Source: Cyanoderma ruficeps (lineage: Eukaryota > Chordata > Aves > Passeriformes > Timaliidae). From it: a DNA stretch of 64,000 bases. Shown piece by piece: positions 44,407 through 54,600 of this stretch. The translations under genes and the position numbers were made by a program. Location: NCBI GenBank assembly GCA_008694505.1, contig VZDJ01000056.1, positions 3,155,248 through 3,219,247 of the forward strand, given 5' to 3'. Under the pieces are notes generated by a model. That model did not search any database, was not told where the DNA came from, and worked only from the letters and a program-made list of their open reading frames with translations. Position 1 is the stretch's first letter. Each line of letters starts with the position of its first letter.

Positions 44407-44425
44407 ACTTTCCTTTATAAACCAG

Positions 44426-46495
44426 CAATGCTCTTGGATGGGGTTTTTTTTTTGGTCTTTGAGTAGCTCAGTTTTTCCTTTAAACCCGTTACTTATTTTG
44501 GGGTTGTTGGTGTGGGGGTTTTTTGCCCTTATAAAATACTATATATATAAAATATGTGTAATCACTGTCTAACTTCACATCTGCCACCTGGTTGGCAGCA
44601 CAGCCCCACACAGAGCCACTCACTCACCCCCTCATTCAGTGGGATGGGGAGAGAGTCAGAAGGGTAAAAGTGCAAAAACTCATGGGACGCAAGTTAATAA
44701 GTAGCAAAAAATGGGATAAGAAAAAAAAACACACAACAAAATACATCAAAGAGGTAAAAAACAGAATAAAAAAAAAACCACCAAGTAATGCAGAAGAAAG
44801 CCATTTCTCACCAGCCAGTGCCCAGCCCATGCATGGCAGCATGGAGTTCAAATATGTCAGAAAAGCCCAATGAGAAGAAAAAGGAAAAAACCCACCCCAG
44901 CATTTCTTTTTCTGTTTATGAGACTGGTTATTTCAAGCTTGCTGACAGCCTCTTCAGTCAAATAGATGGAGGTTAAACCAGAGTGTCCATTTCTGAAGTC
45001 CTGATTTGAGGTAGGGAAAGAAAAAATCAACATATATGTGGCTACTCCCTGTAAAAATAAAACATCTGAGTATCACTACTGAGCCTCCAGCACCCCATGT
45101 CCAGGATCATTCCCACGGCTGTCTTTAGTTGGGGTTTTTTTGGCTTGGTTGGTTATTTTGCTGGGTGTGATTGAGGACTTTTGTCAGGGGTTTCTCCTCT
45201 CATCAGCACAGCCTGCAATAGCTGGGCTAAGCAGCCTCGTAAGAGCACAGACAGCAAATGCAGTGTCTCAGGTTAAAATCAAATAAATAAACAGGAGATT
45301 TAAAAACCACAAAGTGTAACAAGCTGCTGCTGAAGGGTTTCCACTGCCTGCCCTGGCGGCCATCACCTGCCCAGGGCTGCAGCTGCTGCCATCAGCCAAA
45401 ACTCATGGGATGAGGTGACATGTGACATCAGCAGGGGGATGTGCTGCCCACTGAGGCACATCCCAGGGAGCAGCTCTGTTCTAACCTTTTACCTGAGACA
45501 CACAAGGAAGCCCTGGGCATACCCTGAGCCCCAAGGCTCACATTTCATGGGCCTTCATTCAGCCTCCTGCAGCCCCAGTTGGTTTTGGCAAGCCCTCAGT
45601 GCTGGGCCCTGTTTTGAAGTCTTCACCCCAGGAGAGCAGTCAGAGATGGCAGATAAGGGTTGTTTTTGTGGCCGCGATTTCCCCAGTCTAACCAGGAGCA
45701 TTCCTGTACCCTGCTCAGTCTCTGAAAATTCCTGCATTACCCACTTGGCCAAGAAGGGTTGCAAAACCCAGCTCGCCCTCTCTGTGCTGGTGAGCAGAGA
45801 TTCCCTATGGCCTTAGCCAGGGAGCATTCCAGCCTGTGCTGCCCCCACTGGGAGCACAGGGAAGAAACCCTCAGTGCATGGATACAAGAACTCTGTTCTG
45901 GGTTCATGGCAGTCATTTCTTGGGATGTCTAGTTTCAGAGGTGGGGTAATTTGGCTACCACAGTGCAGATCCCCAAGGCACCCTGCTGGAGCTGCAGGGT
46001 TCTGAGCACCAGATGGGACATCTCCTGCCAGCACATCATTCTCCAGGAGTTTTCTAACCCATCCCCAGGGATTAACCACAGCTTTGCAAATGCTGCCACG
46101 TCACGGCTGCCACATGCTTTGCTGCGTCAGTGTTTTGTCATGGAGCAGCCCAGCTTTAAGCCAAGATTCCCAGTGTGCAAAAGCTGCAAGCAGTGCTGGA
46201 ACCACATGCATGAACATCTCCAAACTCTTCCTGTTAACGGCAACAGAAAAATTGCCTCCACGGGCACAGGGAGGGGAGCAACCCAAGTCCTGCTGCTTAT
46301 GGTGGGTGGCAAGGGACAACCCCAGCCCAACACTGGTAGCCCTAAAAACAGTGGCCTCGCAGCAAAACCCTCTGTGCAACCTCCCCCTTGTCCTCCAAGG
46401 TGTCTTACAAACAGGGTCCCCTGGCAAGTTAAAATGTTGCTGGAAGCAAAGTGTTGCCTCGCTATCATCCTTCAGCAGAAAGCAACACAAACCCA
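44426..46495. other. Intergenic region between convergent SLC6A6 and GRIP2
   Basis: About 2.1 kb separates the two inferred poly(A) sites. The first part has an avian LTR-like fragment (about 44595-44880). The rest is a mixture of A-rich and moderately GC-rich sequence. Frames of 133 codons (45415-45816) and 203 codons (45951-46562, running into the GRIP2 3' end) have no family resemblance, and I do not call them genes. Confidence 0.7.
44595..44880 (+). mobile_element. Decayed LTR fragment of an avian endogenous retrovirus
   Basis: The run with CACTCACTCACCCCCTCATT, then CAGTGGGATGGGGAGAGAGT, then AGAAGGGTAAAAGTG and AACTCATGGGA matches, in order and spacing, the opening part of a common avian ERV LTR type as I remember it. 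A later patch around CACCAGCCAGTGCCCAGCCC (44810-44829) also fits. A-rich expansions interrupt it, the LTR ends are not clear and no internal retroviral genes are present. It is therefore a solo, truncated, old copy. Confidence 0.6.
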
Positions 46496-46516
46496 AACAA
46501 ACGCATTTCATTTGCT

Positions 46517-46522
46517 TTTATT
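46517..46522 (-). terminator. GRIP2: Poly(A) signal of GRIP2 (AATAAA on minus strand)
   Basis: TTTATT on the plus strand reads AATAAA on the minus strand. On the minus strand it is followed by a GT-rich run (about 46505-46470), giving a complete polyadenylation context. The AT-rich block on its upstream side (46525-46850) looks like a typical 3' UTR end. Confidence 0.7.
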
Positions 46523-47045
46523 TAATTTAAAAAAAAGTCAAAGTCATTCCAATCCCATTTAAATACAGAGATTTACAAATAGGTCCAAAACAGGAGTAAA
46601 ATAGTCTTTGAAATGCTGTACTTTTAAATATTGTGCTTTCATAGATACATAAGAAAATTAGCATATAAAAATACTTTACAAGGAATACACTCTAATATAT
46701 GGATAAAAATACACATTTAAGTAATGCATTTCATCTTCGTATCATTCAAAATGCATAGGAAGGGATACAAGGACCAAGTTTTTCTTCCTCCTTTTCTTTT
46801 TGTTGTTTTTTTTTTTAAAGCCTTTAATAAAAGTCTTCTTTAAAAACCTATGAGAAGCCCCAGTGAGCTTCCACTGCTCAGAATATTGCATATAAAAACA
46901 CTTTCGGCTGCACGGTCAATGCTCCACAGTATCAATTATGGCACGTTATCTAGCTGTGGCAGCAATGGTATGGGATATTGCATACTCAAAGAGAAAATGG
47001 CTACAACGACAAAGAGCTGGATGGGGCCGTGCCTGGAAGAAACAC

Positions 47046-47076
47046 CCAGGATACTCCCAGGATACTCCCAGGATAC
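47046..47076. repeat. 11-bp tandem repeat, about 2.8 copies
   Basis: The unit CCAGGATACTC repeats head to tail with no mismatch in the GRIP2 3' UTR. Confidence 0.9.
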
Positions 47077-47079
47077 ACT

Positions 47080-47540
47080 GTGCTGTCACGGGGGGCTGGC
47101 AGGGACAGACGGTGCGGGGACAAGTCCTGGCTCAGCAAAGCGACACACACGAGCTGCACACCCACCCAAGTCCTCCAGTGGCGTGCAGGTAGGGATGGGG
47201 GAGCAGGAAGGACAAGCAGAGAACGGGGGCAGTGGGCTCTGGAGCTGCCCTGTCTGAGTCCTTCAGCTCCACGGCCCAGGCCTTCCCACGGAAGCCAAGC
47301 CGGCCTCGCGCCGCACCGGGACACGAGCATCATCATAAAGTGCTAATATGGGAAAGGGGGCAGGCAATGCAAACACCACAGACCCTCTGCCACACGGGGC
47401 CGGGGGCTCGGGCAGGAGGGGAGCGGCCGCAGAGCCACGGGAGGCCAGCAGCAGGCAAAGGGACACACACCACCCAGCCCACAGGGACACAGGACACAAC
47501 CCCACCCGAGCAAGGGCTTGTCATGCCTCTGCCTCAGGGG
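47080..47540. other. GC-rich, CpG-containing block in the GRIP2 3' UTR
   Basis: Compared with the surrounding sequence this part is clearly GC-rich, with CpG clusters around 47278-47320 and 47395-47445 (including a NotI-type GCGGCCGC). It could be a small CpG island, or simply a GC-rich UTR. No core promoter or exon is recognised. Confidence 0.5.
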
Positions 47541-48427
47541 ACACAGCAAGGTTTCCTGGATCCAAAACATCAGGGGCAGCCCTGGGAATTTTGCTATTCT
47601 GCTATTTACTTCCAGGCACAGGCCAGGTTTGCAAGCAAGACATCTCCATAAAGCTCCGACAAACAAGGGGGATTCAGGCAGGTACTCAAGGCCTTTAGCC
47701 TTGGGTATGGCCTCTACTCTGCAGTCACTACTGAGCACAGGTAACAACACTGCTCATGGGAATCAGCCACACAAGGTGCTTAATCCCACTATAGGGTGAG
47801 TAAGACCTAGGAGAGAGTGTGGATAGGGCTGGCAGGAGATAGCTGCAAACACCAATTTTTGCACAAGAATTGCATTTAGCCACTCTCAAGCACATTTTGA
47901 ACTGTCTTTTAACTGGCTCTCTCCACAGCCCTGCACCAGGAGTGCAAGGGGCTGCAGAAACTGATTTGCCAGGAGTGTTGAAAGGATGGAGCTGGGCACA
48001 ACATAAAAGGGAAGGCATTTCAGTCCTGCTGTATGTGATTAACTGAGCAAACAAAGAACATAATAGCACCATGTGTGTTTGGAGGATGGCCAAGGCCTTT
48101 CAGGGTGAGGAGGATGTCTGAGGCAGGACCCTGCACACTCAATGGCAGGAGCACAGGGGGATGCCCTGCCATGGCGGATGGCTGTGGATGCTCCTTCCTC
48201 CCATCAGCAGTTTGTCCCACTGCCATCACTGCCACAGCCCCAGAAGCACACCCAGCTCTGACCTGTCCAGCAATACTTGGCGGTCTACAGGCTCACTGAA
48301 GACCCATCTCCTCAGTTGCAGGTTATGGTACACAGAGCATTTACAAATACCAGTGCAAAAAAACAGGAAAAACACCCCAAATACCACAAGAGCTCAGCAG
48401 AGGCATCATCTGCTCTGCTCCTGCTGC

Positions 48428-48625
48428 TCAGAGTGTCTGGACACTCGCCTTGACCTCGGCGCTGCGGGGCACCTGTGCCGGGAGCTCTCTGTTCCCCTCC
48501 GAGGGAGCGTTGGCAGCCAGGGCCAAGGGGTTCCGGCTAATCACCAGGTCCAGCTTATCTCCAGCCTCAGAAATCAAGGGAACGGCCAGACAGCAGTCAA
48601 AGTCTCTCGTTCGGATGCGGTTTAC
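48428..48625 (-). CDS. GRIP2: GRIP2 last coding exon: C-terminal half of PDZ7, tail and stop
   Basis: The acceptor CCCGGCAG precedes GTAAACCGC (minus strand). The exon encodes [18 protein letters not shown], then the PDZ end [16 protein letters not shown] 29-residue tail follows, ending SVQTL, then TGA (48430-48428). It has 65 codons plus the stop and joins in phase 0 to the previous exon. The final Thr-Leu resembles the last two residues of GRIP1 (ending NTL as I recall). Confidence 0.9.
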   Translation of the reverse strand, partial: VNRIRTRDFDCCLAVPLISEAGDKLDLVISRNPLALAANAPSEGNRELPAQVPRSAEVKASVQTL

Positions 48626-51600
48626 CTGCCGGGATGGATTTAGGACATGCCATGGGGAGGAACAACAGAAAGATGTTTGTTAGTCAGCAAATGCAAGATT
48701 AGTGCTAAACCCCAGCTGGAAAAAATACACAACACTTGGGGGTCCCTGATTCCAGGTTCACAATGGAGAAGAGGAGAAGCACCCCTTCAGAACGAGCCTA
48801 CATGCTTAGCTGAGGAATGATGCAGTAACTGACAGAGGAAGGGGGGGAAAAAAGTCTGGACCAGGCATGAACCCTGACACTCAGTGCCTGGGGCAGTATT
48901 ACAAGTATTAAACACTGCAGGGCTCAAAACCAGTTCTCCTGTTCAAGCCTGTAGAAAAAATGTTGCCATTTTCCATATATATTTTTTTTTGCCATAATGG
49001 CTTTTACTGGTCTTAAATTTGTGGTGCCAAGTATTCAGCACATAGAAAACAAATAAAGGCCTGAGGCTTCTAGCAAACGTTTTCCAGCTCAGCCAGAAGT
49101 AAACCCAGACGATATCAACAGTTTCTGCTTCCCCTCTCCCCATTTATATCTTTCATTTCACAGGAGTCTGGATCCATTCCATGTGGGATCAGGAAGTAGC
49201 TGCAAATTCTCTCCGTAGGATTCAACAGTGAAAGCAGTTACTGCTGGCTCTTGCAGCCCTTCAAGCACATTTCTAGGCTAGGTCATCTGGAGAAACCACC
49301 CCAGCCCCCTTGCCTACAGCTACCGGAACACCTGGGCTTGGGGCCATGACAGCTCTGGGACAGAGCAGGCTGACAAATGACACAGGGATGGGAAGTGTGG
49401 AAGGGGAGAAGGAATGTCCCATATCCCTTTGGAATGAACATAACCCCTGAGGCCAGGTATTGCTTCCCTCCTTGGGTAAGGGCTGGATATTTGGCTCCAT
49501 ACAACCCTTCCATCCCAAGCCCCTTCCCAGGATTAATACATGCCCACAGTGCCGGGTCTGTGAAAGCAGCAGTGTCCCCCCACCCTAGCCAGTGTCCGCA
49601 TAGAAACCCCAGTCCTGCTCCTTACAGCAGAGGGATAATTTCTAGCCCACTCGTGGACAAGGAGAGATAAAGCATGAGCTTGCTCTGCCCCTGCTCTGTG
49701 CCAGCCAGGCAGCTCCAGTGCAGAAGTGCCCCTAGTGCAATGCCATGCTCCAGTCAATCCATGCAGCCAAGAGGCGGAGGGTCTGTGACAGCAGGGACGA
49801 GGTGTTTCGCTGGCTTTCGGGCACATCATCGTGCCCACAATCAGCAGCTCTGTGCAGCATCCTCAGCAATCCATCGCTGCACTTCTTGAGGGGAGTCACC
49901 TACAGCACGTCTGCAATCCCTCCTTCCCAACTCCACTTGTCAACGCGATGGCAGTCGCCTCGTGCGCCCGTAGGTGTGAGCCGTGCAGCACGGCGTGTGC
50001 AAAAAGGGTGTCCAAAGTCTCCATGCTGCTCTGTTTAGGATTTTGGGCACATCTCCCAGAGCACTTGGCACTCGCAAAAAGCAACACATCCAACACTGTA
50101 CAGAAAGGCAGCCCAGAGCCTAATTAGCTTCTTGTTCATTCTTGCACCATCTTTTATTTGAAGCTGAGAAGGAATAATTGTATAGCAGCCAACTGGCTAG
50201 AGACCATAACAAGCTTAAACAAGGTTCCCCACAGTGCTGCCAGTCCTCCAGTTACCTGATGTACATAAAGTATTGGCTCTAATCCGACTGCTAAGAACCC
50301 CCGCCTAGAAATTAGTAAAACTAAACATCTGAGTGTTTCCAAATATGGTCACAATATCTGCATTTCCAAATGGTGGCAATTTTTCCACAGAGGTTGCACT
50401 TCCTTCAATCGCTGTTTGAGTTGCCTCAAAGCTAAAATAGTTGGTTTTCATCCACACACAGCTTCTCTTGAATTTCCCAAATTCACCAGGCTTTTTCTGT
50501 CCCTCTGGTAGTCCAAAATGCCCAGGGCACATTTATTACAGACTGTGCTTTTGACCAGAGTTTTTATTCTGTTTCTCCATCAGCAATTTCAGATGAAGCA
50601 TTTTTCAAAGAAAAATATCCATAAAAAATAGCTTGCTTGAACGATGTGTTTCCTAGAAAACTCTTCTAGTTGTCAAAGGCATGCACAGAACTTCATGAAC
50701 ATCACTTAATTCCACAAGGGGTTTCACAGGAACACATATTGTTCAATACAGTCTGATTCATCCAAAAACCAGGAATAGTACTGAGGGTGAGGGAAGGAAG
50801 CAACACGGCTTTTTGCTTGTTTTGAGCTGTCCAAGCTCAAGAAGGCCAGTGCCAGAACAGGCTGTGCCCTGGACCAGTGTAACCCAGGAGTACCACCTGG
50901 CATAGCACCTGAAGGTACTACCTAGTGATTTCTTATTATAAAACACAGGTCCCATTGCGAGTTGGTGGCTAAGAGCTCACCTAGTTGGCTAACTATTACC
51001 TTTCATTAAAGTTAGTGCTGCCATGGATGGGTCTCACTTCTCTCTTCCTCTCAGCCACTCATTCACTCCGTCCCAGCCTCCAGAACTGCATTTTGCATTT
51101 ATTACCTGAAGCACTCTGTCATATGGCTTGAGGCCACACTGATCTGCTGGCCCATCCGGCCGGACCATATTTACATAGACACCTTTTTCTAACAGGCCAT
51201 CCGACAAACTGAATCCAAAGTCTTCGCTCTCCGGGTCTTTGTGGAGTGTCATCTGGAGAGGCAGAAAGAGAAGAAGCAGCAGAGTAAGGAGGGGATGTAC
51301 AGGGTTGCCAGGATGGGAACAGCACGAGTAATGTGTGCAGACCTACAGCAGTTCTGCTCTGGGTCTCCTGGGCAGGTTTTTCGTAGCCTGGACAGATAAC
51401 ACAGACTGAGCCTTATTAACCTGATAACATCATCACAGAATTGCTTTGGTGATTGGCATAAAACCAACCCCAGGACAGTCCCTCACCCTTGGATGTGGAA
51501 GGAAACACAAGCAGTGTAATACAGAGAGCACTCATGTTTCACCCAAAGTGCAGCAAACAAGTGTTTTTAATGGAGCATCACCTTCCCTGGCCCAGGTTAC

Positions 51601-54600
51601 ACTGTCTATCCTCTGTGTGTGCCAGACCAGCACATGAAAAATCAACCTGTTTACTGGGAATTTTAATGTTGTGAGTCAAATGTGAAGACAGCTCATTTTT
51701 AATACATCACTCAGCAGGAACATCTAAAATTCTCCATATTATTCACAAGTTATTTTCAGAAAATTCATATCAGTAAGTGCTGACATTCTGAGTACAAGAA
51801 ATGGGCAACCTCATCATCCTTCCCTTGGGCACGTCACGCTTTGGCCTTGTCTAAAGGAGGAGAGCACTGCTGGAAGTGTCTCTTGCCACGGGATAACACC
51901 GGGAACCAGGGACAACTGATTCCTCAACACTACCAAAATCTCCCCTTGCCTTCCATGAGCTGGGTGTGAATCTCTACCATGGCCCACTGTCCATGACTGT
52001 GCTCCTGGCTGGGTGAGGCTCATGGATCTGTGGTCCTGGGGCAGGACAATGCTCAGGATGACACACAGGAGCATCCCACCTGGCTTCACCCTCATTTCCA
52101 AACACAGCCAACACCAGATGCTCCAGCAGAATGAAGAGTAACCCTATAACATGCCTAATTACACAGCTCTCCTCCTCCAGTTACCAAGGAGTTTTATTTA
52201 AAGACACATTTGCCATGCCCTAAAGAGCAAAAGCAGATCAAACATGAAAAAGTTGTTTTTTCCAGCTAGCATAACTACAGGTTTTGTTCTGAGGTCATAT
52301 TAGGAAAGAAAAAGGCAATCAAATTTTTGAAACCTCTCCAGCTCCCTTCCCTGCCTGCATTCTACATCAGCAGCTTCTACAGTTAATTACTTTTCTTAAT
52401 TACCATTGCCTTGCACAATGGTTAAACTGCCTACATTCAGCTGGATGCTGAAATCAAACCAGTATCCCATCACTGAAGTGGAGTGGAAGCAGAGGGAAAA
52501 GAAGTTTTTTTTATTTGAGAAGTGGCCTACTAAATGCAGTGTACCACAGGAAAAGAGCTGATGGGTCTCCAGGGGGCCACACTTTGAGCTCTCTCACTTT
52601 TATCTGTAGCACCAATTAACAAACTCCAAAACACAAGGACCTGGAAATCTTATATATAAAGAGAAACAGCAAAGCCCAGGTTTGAACCCTGCTGAATGAT
52701 GGCAGCTAAATCCCATTACTCTTCTGAAGGGGGTCCTTCATCTTAATCTGATCTTCTGGAAACCTTTGCTGCAGACCTTGATGAGGGCCAGCTTTAACAA
52801 GGAGCAATTTCTGGGGGTCCCTCTGAGCAAAGCAGATTTTTTACAGGGTTGCAAAGGTTCTCCAGCTTTAACCACTGAGGTAGTGCAGTGCCACATTTAC
52901 ACCCACCCTTGGCGACACAAACCTTGTGAAACTCAAGGGGGGTCGGGGACATGATTTCCTGCATCTCCTTCTCGATCTTCTTCATGTCCAGGTTCCTCTC
53001 GTTCTTCTTGGCAGGGGAGCTGCTGCCCTCAGTCTGTCCCTCGGTGCAGCTGGAGTTGGCTTTCCTCAGTGGGCTCATTCCTGAGGGGTTGACAGAGTCC
53101 AGGAGCAGCTTGCTGCCCTCCAGGCCCAGGTTGTGCACGCTCCCTGTCATGATGGACGCCTGCAGGGCGAGGGCACAGTGTCACCATCAGCAGTCAGCAG
53201 CAGGAGGAGACGGACCTCACGGCCACCAAAGCACCACAGACAACACGGTGGCACCACTGCTCTCATTAATGAGAAAGGAAGTTCCAAGGATCTCTTTCTG
53301 TTGGCTCTAAGAGCCATTCCCTGACCGCAGGAGCCTTCTCTATGGCTGAGCACTTCATGCTCTCCACCCCAACAGGGAGCCTAATCTCAGAAGGAAGCAT
53401 TTGTGAAGCACTCCCTTATTTTCCCATGACCCCTTCTACACAAACAGGGCCAGGCAGGCCTCATCTTGTGGATGAACCATCTTGATAGTCAAGGAGGACA
53501 AATGTACCATTCTCAGGGAGCTCCCAGAGGAACCAGTGTCTGCCTGGTTCTCCAGCCTACCTCTGCAGGCTGCAGCTCCTCTCTAGCATCACACAGTGCT
53601 GGCAGTGGCCCAGGGCAGCCAATGCCTTGGACTCCACTGAGGATTTTATCTGTCAGTAAATAGGAGCTGTCACTGAGCAAAACTGAGTTAAAAATATGAA
53701 ATTAAGTAGTATTTAAGCCTGGTCATCCTTGATAACATCCATTAAAAGATGCCCCTAAGTTGATTTGGCTCCATTTGGCAATGGTTTTCACTAATGAGAT
53801 TATGTTGATCAAAGCTAACGAAAGAGTCAAGAATCCAGTCTGTAGAACCTCAGCTGGCTCCAGGTCATGGAGTCCATTTAAACAGCATAATGAAACCTGT
53901 AATTTCAAAGTTCAAGTTCAAGGAGTCTGCAGTCTCAATAAATATCAAAAGGTAGAAGAAATTAAAGGAATGGTAGGGAGCAGACAGCAAAATTCTTCAA
54001 CACTAAATGTGGCAAGTCAAAGAGCAATTGCTCCTGTGCACAGGGGAAATATCATCCAACTAAATCTCTAATCAAGACCCTCCAGCTCTTTGCTCCAAGG
54101 TGGAACACAGGCAAATAAAGTGAATTACGCTGGCAGTAGGAAAATGCCAGCACTACCCACGTTATCCCAAAAAAGGTTGGATAAAGTACAGAAAACCTTT
54201 CAGCTTTGCATTTTTCAGGTCTTCACACATGACTTGATCAGCTCAAGTTTGGACAAAACTCAAATACCTGCTCTGTGGAAGGACACTGACTTACCACATA
54301 TTTGAAAGGCAGACTGACAAACAGCAGCACAGCCAACCAGGGTACATTTGGTCACTGCCCCCGTGTAGCCTCAGCCCCCAGGACATTGTGCTGTGCTGCA
54401 GCACCAGCACTGCAGAGCCAGGGAGAACAGAAAGGTCTGTGCACACCATGCCACTGCCCTCCCCAAAAGGCTGCAAATACCACAACCAACCAGCACCCAA
54501 CAGCACTGGACTCCTTCTCCATCCTCATGGCATTTAAACCCTCCTTGCAGCATCATAAGCAAGTTCCTAAAATTTTTCCATAAGCTTCAGGTTTAGTGTA

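Larger units (their letters stand above)
37510..44425 (+). other. SLC6A6: SLC6A6 3' UTR, about 6.9 kb
   Basis: From the stop codon to just past the poly(A) signal at 44401 the sequence is AT-rich with no spliced coding similarity and no recognised gene on either strand. It is taken as one long 3' UTR because mammalian SLC6A6 also has a multi-kilobase 3' UTR and the strongest polyadenylation context is at its far end. Internal AATAAA hexamers (for example 38508, 42218, 43036 and 43731) could give shorter forms. It holds several simple repeats, an AU-rich element and one ambiguous base at 38896. The exact cleavage site is inferred. Confidence 0.7.
46496..48427 (-). other. GRIP2: GRIP2 3' UTR, about 1.9 kb
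   Basis: It runs from the TGA stop to the inferred cleavage point. Its stop-distal end is AT-rich. The middle (about 47080-47540) is GC-rich with many CpG and a short 11-bp tandem repeat at 47046-47076. Several overlapping frames of 80-140 codons on both strands come from the GC-rich composition and have no family resemblance. Confidence 0.65.

Noticed and set aside
45951..46562. 203-codon open frame on the plus strand
   Set aside because: It has low-complexity, Pro/Cys/Ser-rich composition and no family resemblance. It overlaps the poly(A) end of GRIP2 and two other long frames, so it looks like chance in GC-rich sequence.
47001..47750. Cluster of overlapping 80-140 codon frames on both strands
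   Set aside because: These follow from the GC-rich, stop-poor composition of the GRIP2 3' UTR. The strands and frames contradict one another.
51250..51252. ATG opening the PDZ7 exon as a possible GRIP2 start
   Set aside because: It directly follows a strong acceptor and joins in phase 0 to an upstream linker exon that matches GRIP1, so it is an internal Met codon.
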